DNA from: an uncultured Lachnospiraceae bacterium
GTDB taxonomy: Bacteria > Bacillota > Clostridia > Lachnospirales > Lachnospiraceae
NCBI GenBank assembly: GCA_910588775.1
Contig: CAJURH010000006.1
Location: 1 to 64,000, forward strand
Reading direction: 5' to 3'
Length of the DNA: 64,000 bases
Shown in pieces: positions 1-6,124 of the stretch (positions within the stretch are counted from its first letter, which is position 1; every line of letters begins with the position of its first letter). The notes below the pieces were generated by a model. The model saw only the letters and a program-made list of their open reading frames with translations, was not told the origin of the DNA and did not search any database. Position numbers and translations under genes: made by a program.

Positions 1-155
1 ATCATAAAAACGCTTTTATCAATGTCTATAAGTTCATCAAGGGTATAACCGCTATATAATAATTTATATAAATCAATCCATTCTCTATCTTTCTTTTTAT
101 AACCTTCAGGATCACTACATTGTGAGAATCTTGTTATTTTTTTATCTTTATTCAT
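1..155 (-). CDS. N-terminal part of an unrecognised protein, cut by the window edge
   Basis: An open frame begins at an ATG whose first base is 155 and runs off the window start, giving 51 visible residues that begin MNKDKKITRFSQCSDPEGYK. A good ribosome binding site (GGAAGG) lies about 8 bases upstream. The visible part is Lys/Asp/Tyr-rich with no known motif; the stretch around residues 30-48 (YKLLYSGYTLDELIDID) could be a small helix-turn-helix-like segment, but that is a guess. AT-rich codon use matches the rest of 1-1700 and not the chromosome to the right. It probably belongs to the same mobile or acquired segment as the repeats beside it. Confidence 0.55.
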   Translation of the reverse strand, partial: MNKDKKITRFSQCSDPEGYKKKDREWIDLYKLLYSGYTLDELIDIDKSVFM

Positions 156-502
156 ATATTTTTTCCTTCCTTTCTTATAAAATAAAAAAATAGATTAAAC
201 AGAAAATAAAAGACTTTTCAGCCCTTCAATTTTTCCATTTAATCTATACTTGTTAGATTTATTATTTAATTTTTTATAATATAATTTTATAAAATTTACC
301 CAGTTTTGTCAACACTTCTAATTTTTAAAAGTGGGTATTTTACCCAGTTTTATTTTTTTATAAAGTGGGTATTTTTTTATAATTATGTATTTTACCCAGT
401 TTTATAAATAATTATAGTAATGTTAAAGTGGGTATTTATATTTTGTTGAGTATTTTTTATGTGAATATACTTCTTATTGCTTGTTTTATAAGGGCGAGTA
501 TT

Positions 503-559
503 CTTTTCGCAAGCGAAAAGCCTATTATTTTTATTACGCTCGATTTTCTACCGAAAATC
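503..559. repeat. Two short perfect hairpins
   Basis: An 8-bp hairpin at 503-520 (CTTTTCGC, loop AA, GCGAAAAG) and a 7-bp hairpin at 542-559 (GATTTTC, loop TACC, GAAAATC) sit 21 bp apart inside the iteron region. They precede a terminator-like structure. No protein-coding explanation is convincing here. Confidence 0.6.
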
Positions 560-566
560 TACGACC

Positions 567-616
567 AAAAAAGCGGGCGGGTTAGCCTTCTGCTACTTCG
601 TAGCAGCCGCTTTTTT
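567..616. terminator. Bidirectional terminator-like hairpin in the iteron region
   Basis: AAAAAAGCGG at 567-576 is the exact reverse complement of CCGCTTTTTT at 607-616, and a second hairpin (GCTAC TTC GTAGC, 592-604) is nested inside. The terminal A and T runs would give a U-tract on either strand. It may insulate the leftward gene from whatever lies to its right. Confidence 0.55.
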
Positions 617-728
617 GTTATGTTAATGAGGTCAACTGTCTAAACTGGGTATTCCGTATAGAAAAAGAGCAAGGAACACTTGCAAGGGCTTGAATTTTTA
701 CCCAGTTTACCCAGTTTACCCAGTTGAC

Positions 729-769
729 CCCTACATAGCCAACACAAGCCCAGTGTTGGCTATGTAGGG
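729..769. repeat. 17-bp perfect palindrome between two iteron triplets
   Basis: CCCTACATAGCCAACAC (729-745) and its exact reverse complement (753-769) are separated by 7 bases. The palindrome sits between the iteron triplets at 697-723 and 829-855. There is no T-tract directly after it, so it is not a simple terminator; an origin cruciform, a recombinase or relaxase site, or an operator are all possible. Confidence 0.7.
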
Positions 770-773
770 TGTG

Positions 774-800
774 AAAAAGCCCGTATTTACAGGGTTTTTT
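774..800 (+). terminator. Weak terminator-like hairpin
   Basis: AAAAAGCCC (774-782) pairs with GGGTTTTTT (792-800), with one G-T wobble and a 9-base loop ending in a T run. No upstream coding region on the plus strand explains it, so it may terminate a short non-coding transcript across the palindrome. Confidence 0.35.
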
Positions 801-1020
801 AAGGTTTTAAGTTATGTGATATAACAAATTTACCCAGTTTACCCAGTTTACCCAGTGGTTTTTATAAAATCATAAAAAATCCCGCTTTTTTCAATTTTTT
901 TTAAAAAATCATCATTTGACACAAAAAATATACTTTCTTGCCAGACTGGAACGAAAAAGAGCGCACCCAAGGCGGAATAACAAAGAGCGTGTTATTCCAC
1001 CCTTACCCATTATTTTTATA

Positions 1021-1111
1021 CTGTAAGGCAGTCAAGATCGGGTAGTATTTTTTTGAGAAATACATTCAAAAAAATCTCCACCCTAGCACTTGACAGCCGC
1101 CGAGTTTACAG
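1021..1111 (+). ncRNA. Nested long hairpin, candidate structured RNA or origin element
   Basis: Four collinear inverted segments nest: CTGTAA/TTACAG (1021-1026, 1106-1111), GTCAAG/CTTGAC (1031-1036, 1089-1094), GGGT/ACCC (1040-1043, 1080-1083) and ATTTTTTTGA/TCAAAAAAAT (1047-1056, 1066-1075). The order and near-equal spacing make a 91-base imperfect hairpin with internal loops. It lies 80 bp upstream of the 131-aa gene and could be a 5' regulatory element, an antisense RNA or a single-strand origin. The function is unknown. Confidence 0.5.
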
Positions 1112-1146
1112 TCTTTAAAAGAGGGCTAGCACATATACGCTAAATA

Positions 1147-1155
1147 TGGTATACT
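1147..1155 (+). promoter_or_regulatory. Extended -10 promoter for the 131-aa gene
   Basis: TGGTATACT (TG at 1147-1148, TATACT at 1150-1155) is a good extended -10 element without a clear -35. It lies about 38 bases before the start codon. Confidence 0.45.
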
Positions 1156-1192
1156 TTATAAATAATTTATAGAGAAGGGAGAACAGCCCAAA

Positions 1193-1588
1193 ATGGCAAA
1201 AACAAAAAGATTTCAAAAACTTATAGATAGATTACCAGAAACAGGAACGCCGCTTATTGACTGGCACAAGTGGCTAATGCAAAACGGTTTTATACAAACC
1301 ATAGGTATAGACACTGATTATATAACAAATGACTTAATAATAGGATATATGTATAAAGGAGATAAAAAAGGATATGAATATTATTCAGTTTCTATATTGA
1401 TAAAAAGTAATACATCAGTATATTATTTAAAAAACAAATTATATGATTATTTAGAATACGACAGAAGATACGAGAAACCCCCTATTTTTAAAGAATATAA
1501 TAAAAATATAGAAGAGAAAAATATAAACTATTTCCACATAAGAATATACAGCAGAAAGAATGAAGATGAAGATATAACCGTATACTAA
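1193..1588 (+). CDS. Hypothetical 131-aa protein of the AT-rich segment
   Basis: The ATG at 1193 follows GAAGGGAGAA by about 9 bases, and a clean intrinsic terminator follows the stop. The product is small, mixed-charge and rich in Tyr, Lys and Ile; there is no signal peptide or membrane segment. The first half (residues 12-50, with a DWHKWLMQNGF stretch) may be helical and the rest alternates short strands, but no family is recognised. A complete signal set (promoter, ribosome binding site, terminator) argues it is real. Its base composition matches the repeats around it rather than the neighbouring chromosomal genes, so it is probably cargo or a control protein of the acquired segment. Confidence 0.7.
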   Translation: MAKTKRFQKLIDRLPETGTPLIDWHKWLMQNGFIQTIGIDTDYITNDLIIGYMYKGDKKGYEYYSVSILIKSNTSVYYLKNKLYDYLEYDRRYEKPPIFKEYNKNIEEKNINYFHIRIYSRKNEDEDITVY

Positions 1589-1594
1589 GGAAAG

Positions 1595-1618
1595 AAGCCC
1601 CCGAAAGAGGGCTTTTTT
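1595..1618 (+). terminator. Intrinsic terminator of the 131-aa gene
   Basis: AAGCCC(CC) GAAA (GA)GGGCTT followed by a T run, immediately after the stop codon at 1588. Confidence 0.85.
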
Positions 1619-1629
1619 CTTACCTTCTG

Positions 1630-1695
1630 TTTACACAGTTTTTTCTTACACAGTTTACACAGAACGCCCAAAACCTTACACAGTTTTTTACACAG
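1630..1695. repeat. Second 9-bp repeat array, TTTACACAG
   Basis: Five copies of (T/C)TTACACAG at 1630-1638, 1645-1653, 1654-1662, 1675-1683 and 1687-1695, two of them exactly head to tail. The unit differs from the upstream array unit TTTACCCAG by one base and has the same 9-bp length. The two arrays bracket the 131-aa gene. Confidence 0.7.
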
Positions 1696-1709
1696 CCACT
1701 GAAGCCAAA

Positions 1710-1741
1710 AAAGGGAATCAGCCCATATGAGCCGATCCCCT
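1710..1741 (-). terminator. Terminator of the rubrerythrin gene
   Basis: Read on the minus strand, a 28-bp imperfect palindrome centred on CATATG (about 1713-1740) with outer GGGGATC/GATTCCC pairing is followed by a T run. It lies about 40 bases after the rubrerythrin stop. Confidence 0.65.
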
Positions 1742-1778
1742 TAAAATTGCTTAAACCCTTGATTTTGCGGGCTTTTCC

Positions 1779-2321
1779 TTAACCGAAATATCTTTTTAAT
1801 AACCCCTCAAACGCTTTTCCGTGTCGAGCCTCGTCTCTAGCCATTTCATGCACGGTATCATGAATAGCATCCAGTCCGGCTTCTTTTGCGCGTCTTGCCA
1901 GATCCACTTTACCTCCTGTAGCGCCGTTTTCAGCATCTACTCTCATCTGCAGGTTTTTCTTGGTGCTGTCGGTTAACACTTCGCCCAACAGTTCAGCGAA
2001 TTTTGCAGCATGTTCCGCTTCTTCGAAAGCGGCTTTCTCCCAGTACATACCGATTTCTGGATATCCTTCTCTATGAGCCACTCTGGCCATAGCCAGGTAC
2101 ATACCGACTTCAGAGCATTCTCCTTCGAAGTTTGCTCTCAGATCAGCGATGATGTCCTCGCTAGCGCCTTTTGCCACACCTACGATATGTTCTGCAGCCC
2201 AGGTTTTTTCGCCGTCCTGTTTGATGAATTTCTCAGCCGGAGCTTTACAGATTGGGCATTTCTCAGGTGCGGACTCTCCTTCATGAACATAACCACATAC
2301 ACTACATACAAATTTAGCCAT
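1779..2321 (-). CDS. Reverse rubrerythrin (NADH peroxidase component)
   Basis: A cytoplasmic non-haem iron protein that reduces hydrogen peroxide in anaerobes, receiving electrons through rubredoxin-type partners. An N-terminal rubredoxin-like knuckle (Cys6, Cys9, Cys22, Cys25) precedes a ferritin-like diiron domain from about residue 45, with the conserved EGECSEVGMYLAMA and FEEAEHAAKF helices and a C-terminal DEARHGKAF helix. This order (rubredoxin domain first) is the 'reverse' arrangement known from Clostridium, where it is PerR-controlled. Length 180 aa is typical. The ATG follows AAAGGAG closely. A divergently or co-regulated PerR-like gene lies just upstream on the same strand, with box-like sequence between. 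Confidence 0.93.
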   Translation of the reverse strand: MAKFVCSVCGYVHEGESAPEKCPICKAPAEKFIKQDGEKTWAAEHIVGVAKGASEDIIADLRANFEGECSEVGMYLAMARVAHREGYPEIGMYWEKAAFEEAEHAAKFAELLGEVLTDSTKKNLQMRVDAENGATGGKVDLARRAKEAGLDAIHDTVHEMARDEARHGKAFEGLLKRYFG

Positions 2322-2371
2322 TTTTTTCTCCTTTAATTATATGATAAATTTATTGTTATACATTGCTTACA

Positions 2372-2390
2372 AAATAATGATAGTAATTAT
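2372..2390. promoter_or_regulatory. Candidate PerR/Fur box upstream of rubrerythrin
   Basis: AATAATGATAGTAATTATT is an imperfect 7-1-7-type inverted repeat resembling PerR/Fur boxes, placed about 50 bases upstream of the rubrerythrin start. The neighbouring repressor makes the assignment reasonable; binding is inferred. Confidence 0.4.
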
Positions 2391-2424
2391 TGCCATTGTA
2401 ATCTAACATAAGGACATGGTTTTG

Positions 2425-2823
2425 TCAATATCTGGTAATGTTCTTTTTGCATTCTTCACACAAACCGAAAAAATGTACGGTATAGCTGTCAATGCTACCG
2501 GGAAAATTTTCTCCGGCTTCCTTCATGATATAGTCGATATTTCCCATCTCCAGATCCATTACTCTATGGCATTTCTGGCAAATAAAATGATTATGGGGGG
2601 ATGTCCTGGCATCAAAGCGGTCTGCGCCTTCCGGTGTGGAAATCTTGATAATCTCCCCCAGACTGACTAGCAGCGACAGATTCCGGTATACCGTGCCCAA
2701 GCTGATATTTGGGTAAATCTGGCGTACATTTTCATAAATCATGTCGGCGGTGGGGTGATCCTTGCGGGCTTGCAGCAATTCTTTGATGGATTCTCTTTGG
2801 CGGCTATACTTTAGGGCCACCAT
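2425..2823 (-). CDS. perR: Fur-family peroxide repressor, PerR-like
   Basis: A DNA-binding metalloregulator that senses hydrogen peroxide by metal-catalysed His oxidation and represses peroxide-defence genes. A winged helix covers residues 1-75 (TADMIYENVRQIYPNISLGT, TVYRNL recognition region). The metal region HNHFICQKC and the later CEEC give the structural zinc Cys4 site, and Asp in RVMDLE sits where PerR has Asp104 and Fur has Glu, which favours PerR. The start at 2823 (MVALKYSRQRE) is chosen because GGAGG lies 7 bases upstream; an upstream in-frame ATG at 2868 would overlap the operator. Directly upstream of rubrerythrin on the same strand. An inverted repeat in its promoter suggests autoregulation. 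Confidence 0.85.
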   Translation of the reverse strand: MVALKYSRQRESIKELLQARKDHPTADMIYENVRQIYPNISLGTVYRNLSLLVSLGEIIKISTPEGADRFDARTSPHNHFICQKCHRVMDLEMGNIDYIMKEAGENFPGSIDSYTVHFFGLCEECKKNITRY

Positions 2824-2862
2824 GATTCCCTCCTTTCCCGCATCCAATCCGATGCTGTCTGG

Positions 2863-2887
2863 TAACAACTAATAATAATAATTGTTA
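2863..2887. promoter_or_regulatory. Inverted repeat operator in the perR promoter
   Basis: TAACAA (2863-2868) and TTGTTA (2882-2887) flank an AT-rich core with ATAATAATAATT, close to the PerR box pattern. It lies about 40 bases upstream of the chosen perR start, between perR and mutS2, and could control perR itself. Confidence 0.5.
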
Positions 2888-3026
2888 CTGATATGAGTAT
2901 AGGACTTTTTTGTGCGCTTGTCAATATTTTTTTCATCTTTTTATCTTTTCATTCCTATGCAAATGGAGTAAGATATTAGTAGTTCTGTAAATTTATGATT
3001 GTCAGTGAAAAATTGAGGGTTTTAGT

Positions 3027-5402
3027 ATGAATCGAAAAGCAATATCTGCATTGGAGTATACGAAAATTATTGACTTATTGATCCAGAAAGCGTCTTCAGC
3101 CCCAGGCAAGGAGGCCTGTCGCCGTTTAAGGCCGATGACGGATTTGCAGCGCATAGAAACCATGCAGATGCAGACTTCGGACGCGCTGGCCAGGCTTTTT
3201 CAAAAAGGCAGCATTTCTTTTGGAAGCGTGAAGGATATCGGCGGTTCCTTAAAGCGGCTGGAAGTGGGCAGTTCTCTGTCTGTCACAGAGCTGCTTGCCA
3301 TCTGCGCTCTTTTGGAAAACACGGGACGCGTGAAGGGGTATGGGCGGCCCAGCCGGGATGACGTGGAGCCGGATTGTCTGACGGCGCTGTTTGATTCGCT
3401 GGAACCGCTGTCCTCCCTTTCCGGGGAAATCCGCAGGTGCATCCTGTCCCCAGAGGAGATCAGTGACGACGCCAGTCCCAAGCTTCGCCAGGTGCGGCGG
3501 GGGCTGAAACTTACAAATGACCGGATACACACCCAGCTTCATTCCATAGTAAATGGCAGCAGCCGTTCCTACCTGCAAGACGGCGTGGTCACTATGCGAA
3601 ATGGCCGATACTGCATTCCGGTGAAGTCGGAGTATAAGAACCAGATAGCCGGGATGGTGCATGATCAGTCGTCCACCGGCGCCACGTTGTTCATTGAGCC
3701 CATGGCCATTGTGAAACTGAACAATGAGATACGGGAACTGGAGATACGGGAGCAGCAGGAAATAGAAGCTGTTCTGGCAAATTTAAGTGAGCAGGCGGCG
3801 GAAAGTCTGGAGGCTATCCAAAGCAATCTGCAGCTTATGAGTGAACTGGATTTTATTTTCGCCAGGGCTTCTCTGGCCATGGACCAGAACGCTACGGCGC
3901 CTGTGTTTAACCAAGAAAAGCGAATCCATCTGAGAAAAGCCAGACACCCATTGATTCCGCAAAAGCAGGCGGTGCCCATAGATGTCCGTCTGGGGGATGA
4001 ATTCGACTTGCTGGTGGTGACCGGACCCAATACCGGAGGAAAAACGGTTTCCATGAAGACCGTGGGGCTTTTGACGCTGATGGGCCAGTCCGGCCTTCAC
4101 ATTCCGGCCGCGGACAGAAGCGAGTTGTCTGTGTTCGAGGAAGTTTACGCGGATATTGGAGATGAGCAGAGTATTGAACAGAGCTTGAGTACATTTTCCT
4201 CTCATATGACCAACGTGGTTTCGTTTATCGAGAAAGCGGATGCTCAAAGTCTCGTTCTCTTCGACGAGTTGGGAGCGGGCACGGACCCCACGGAAGGGGC
4301 CGCTTTGGCTATCGCCATCTTGTCCCACCTCCATGAACAGGGCATACGCACCATGGCCACCACCCATTACAGTGAGCTGAAAGTCTACGCCCTGTCTACG
4401 CCTGGCGTGGAAAACGCTTCCTGTGAGTTCGACGTGGAAACCCTGCGGCCCACCTATCGGTTGCTGATTGGCGTTCCGGGAAAGAGTAACGCTTTCGCCA
4501 TTTCTTCCAAACTGGGTTTGCCCGATTTCATGATTGAGAAAGCGCGGCAGCAGATTGGAGAGCAGGATGAATCCTTAGAAGACGTGATTTCCAATCTGGA
4601 GGCCAGCCGGATTACCATAGAGAAAGAGCGCACAGAGATTCAGCAGTATAAACAGGAAATCGCCCAGTTGAAAACCCAACTGGAGGAGAAGCAGAGCAAA
4701 ATAGAGAAACGGCGGGAGAAGGCCATTCAGGACGCCAACGAAGAAGCCAGGAAGATTCTCCAGGACGCCAAGGACTATGCGGACCAGACCATAAAAATGT
4801 ATCACAAATTCCAGAAAAACCATGTGGATTTGTCGGCGGTGGAGAAGGAGCGGCAGAGACTTCGCAAGAAAATCGATCAGGTGGAGGGCAAGATGAGCTT
4901 AAAGCCGGCTTCCCGTCCGAAAAAAGAGCTGAAACCGTCCGCGCTTCGGCTGGGAGATGGCGTTAAAGTGTTGTCCATGAATCTGAAAGGAACTGTCAGC
5001 AGTCTGCCCGACGCGAAAGGCAATTTGTTTGTTCAGATGGGAATCCTGCGCTCGCAGGTGAATGTCTCCGATCTGGAATTATTGGACGAACCAGTCATCA
5101 CCGGTCCGGCCATGAGCCGAACGGGAACCGGGAAAATCAAAGTTTCCAAGTCTGCGGGAATTTCAACGGAAATCCAGCTTTTGGGAAAGACCGTGGATGA
5201 AGCCGTGGCGGAGCTGGACAAATATATGGATGACGCGTATCTGGCCCATTTAACGCAGGTTCGCATTGTCCATGGAAAGGGCACCGGAGCGCTGCGAAAA
5301 GCCGTGCATGATTATCTGAAACGCCAGAGACATGTGAAATCTTATCGGTTGGGCGGCCTGGGGGAAGGGGATTCCGGCGTGACTATCGTGGAGTTTAAGT
5401 GA
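3027..5402 (+). CDS. mutS2: MutS2 family ATPase/nuclease
   Basis: MutS2 proteins bind collided ribosomes or branched DNA; in Bacillus subtilis MutS2 rescues stalled ribosomes, and in other bacteria it suppresses homologous recombination. Length 791 aa is typical. A MutS-like core and clamp come first, the Walker A is GPNTGGKTVSMK (near residue 335), the signature STFSSHMTNVVSF follows, and Walker B is FDELGAGTDPTEGAALA. A Lys/Glu-rich coiled coil spans about residues 510-630 and a C-terminal Smr domain carries HGKGTGALRKAVH. The usual LDLRG nuclease motif of Smr domains is IQLLGKTVDEA here, so endonuclease activity may be weak. It starts 23 bp upstream of a response regulator gene and may be co-transcribed with it. 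Confidence 0.95.
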   Translation: MNRKAISALEYTKIIDLLIQKASSAPGKEACRRLRPMTDLQRIETMQMQTSDALARLFQKGSISFGSVKDIGGSLKRLEVGSSLSVTELLAICALLENTGRVKGYGRPSRDDVEPDCLTALFDSLEPLSSLSGEIRRCILSPEEISDDASPKLRQVRRGLKLTNDRIHTQLHSIVNGSSRSYLQDGVVTMRNGRYCIPVKSEYKNQIAGMVHDQSSTGATLFIEPMAIVKLNNEIRELEIREQQEIEAVLANLSEQAAESLEAIQSNLQLMSELDFIFARASLAMDQNATAPVFNQEKRIHLRKARHPLIPQKQAVPIDVRLGDEFDLLVVTGPNTGGKTVSMKTVGLLTLMGQSGLHIPAADRSELSVFEEVYADIGDEQSIEQSLSTFSSHMTNVVSFIEKADAQSLVLFDELGAGTDPTEGAALAIAILSHLHEQGIRTMATTHYSELKVYALSTPGVENASCEFDVETLRPTYRLLIGVPGKSNAFAISSKLGLPDFMIEKARQQIGEQDESLEDVISNLEASRITIEKERTEIQQYKQEIAQLKTQLEEKQSKIEKRREKAIQDANEEARKILQDAKDYADQTIKMYHKFQKNHVDLSAVEKERQRLRKKIDQVEGKMSLKPASRPKKELKPSALRLGDGVKVLSMNLKGTVSSLPDAKGNLFVQMGILRSQVNVSDLELLDEPVITGPAMSRTGTGKIKVSKSAGISTEIQLLGKTVDEAVAELDKYMDDAYLAHLTQVRIVHGKGTGALRKAVHDYLKRQRHVKSYRLGGLGEGDSGVTIVEFK

Positions 5403-5424
5403 GAATAAAAAAGGAGCCTGACAT

Positions 5425-6123
5425 ATGGTAAACAAACAAAAAATCCTGATCGTGGATGATGATAATAACATTGCGGAGCTGATTGCCCTTTATTTGACAA
5501 AAGAATGTTTTGAGACGGCGATTGTCAACGACGGGGAAGAGGCCCTGGCGCGGTTTCAGACATTTGGGCCGAATTTGATTCTGCTGGATTTGATGCTGCC
5601 GGGGATTGACGGGTACCAGGTGTGCCGGGAAATCCGCCAGAAGTCCGACGTGCCGATAATCATGCTGTCCGCAAAAGGCGAAACCTTCGATAAAGTGCTG
5701 GGCCTGGAGTTGGGAGCGGATGATTATATCATAAAACCTTTTGATTCCAAAGAACTGGTGGCGCGGGTGCGGGCGGTGCTTCGGCGTTTTCAGGTGAAGG
5801 AGTCTGTGCCGGCTCCGTCCAACGAAAAATGTGTAAATTATCCGGAATTGTCGGTGAATCTGACTAATTATTCGGTGATTTACATGGGCAAACATGTGGA
5901 TATGCCGCCTAAGGAACTGGAGCTTTTGTATTTCCTGGCGGCGTCCCCGAATCAGGTGTTCACCAGGGAGCAGCTTCTAGACCACATCTGGGGGTACGAA
6001 TACATCGGCGACACTCGGACGGTGGATGTGCATATCAAACGTCTCCGTGAGAAAATCAAAGACCAGCCGTCCTGGGCCATCAGCACGGTATGGGGGATTG
6101 GTTATAAATTCGAGGTAAAGTAG
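5425..6123 (+). CDS. OmpR/PhoB-family response regulator
   Basis: Transcription regulator of a two-component pair. A receiver domain (residues 5-120) shows the acidic pair VDDD, the phosphoacceptor in LLDLMLPGIDG (about Asp55) and the conserved Lys in KPFDSKEL. A winged-helix DNA-binding domain occupies about 135-230, with TREQLLDHIWGYEYIGDTRT and RLREKI. Length 232 aa is standard. AAAGGAG precedes the ATG. The partner kinase starts one base after its stop, so the two are translationally coupled. The target genes cannot be read from the window; it resembles the WalR/PhoP/ResD branch. Confidence 0.93.
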   Translation: MVNKQKILIVDDDNNIAELIALYLTKECFETAIVNDGEEALARFQTFGPNLILLDLMLPGIDGYQVCREIRQKSDVPIIMLSAKGETFDKVLGLELGADDYIIKPFDSKELVARVRAVLRRFQVKESVPAPSNEKCVNYPELSVNLTNYSVIYMGKHVDMPPKELELLYFLAASPNQVFTREQLLDHIWGYEYIGDTRTVDVHIKRLREKIKDQPSWAISTVWGIGYKFEVK

Positions 6124-6124
6124 T

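Larger units (their letters stand above)
295..855. repeat. Iteron-like array of 9-bp TTTACCCAG motifs
   Basis: Forward copies of TTTACCCAG lie at 295-303, 339-347, 391-399, as a head-to-tail triplet at 697-723, and as a second triplet at 829-855. Inverse copies lie at 642-651 (AAACTGGGTA), and a one-base variant AAAGTGGGTA lies at about 328-337, 362-371 and 425-434. That is about thirteen copies in 560 bp. The exact 9-bp period in the triplets and the AT-rich surroundings resemble iterons bound by a plasmid or element replication initiator, or operators of a dedicated repressor. No Rep gene is visible in the window. Confidence 0.75.

Noticed and set aside
428..643. 71-aa plus-strand frame inside the iteron region
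   Set aside because: It starts at GTG with no ribosome binding site, runs through several hairpins and a terminator-like stem, and its hydrophobic composition follows from AT-rich repeats.
295..855. CRISPR array
   Set aside because: Units are 9 bp and partly in direct contact, with both orientations; there are no 25-40-bp repeats with regular spacers and no cas genes.
3783..4367. Long minus-strand frames antisense to mutS2
   Set aside because: They follow codon bias of mutS2 on the other strand, show no family motif and lack ribosome binding sites.
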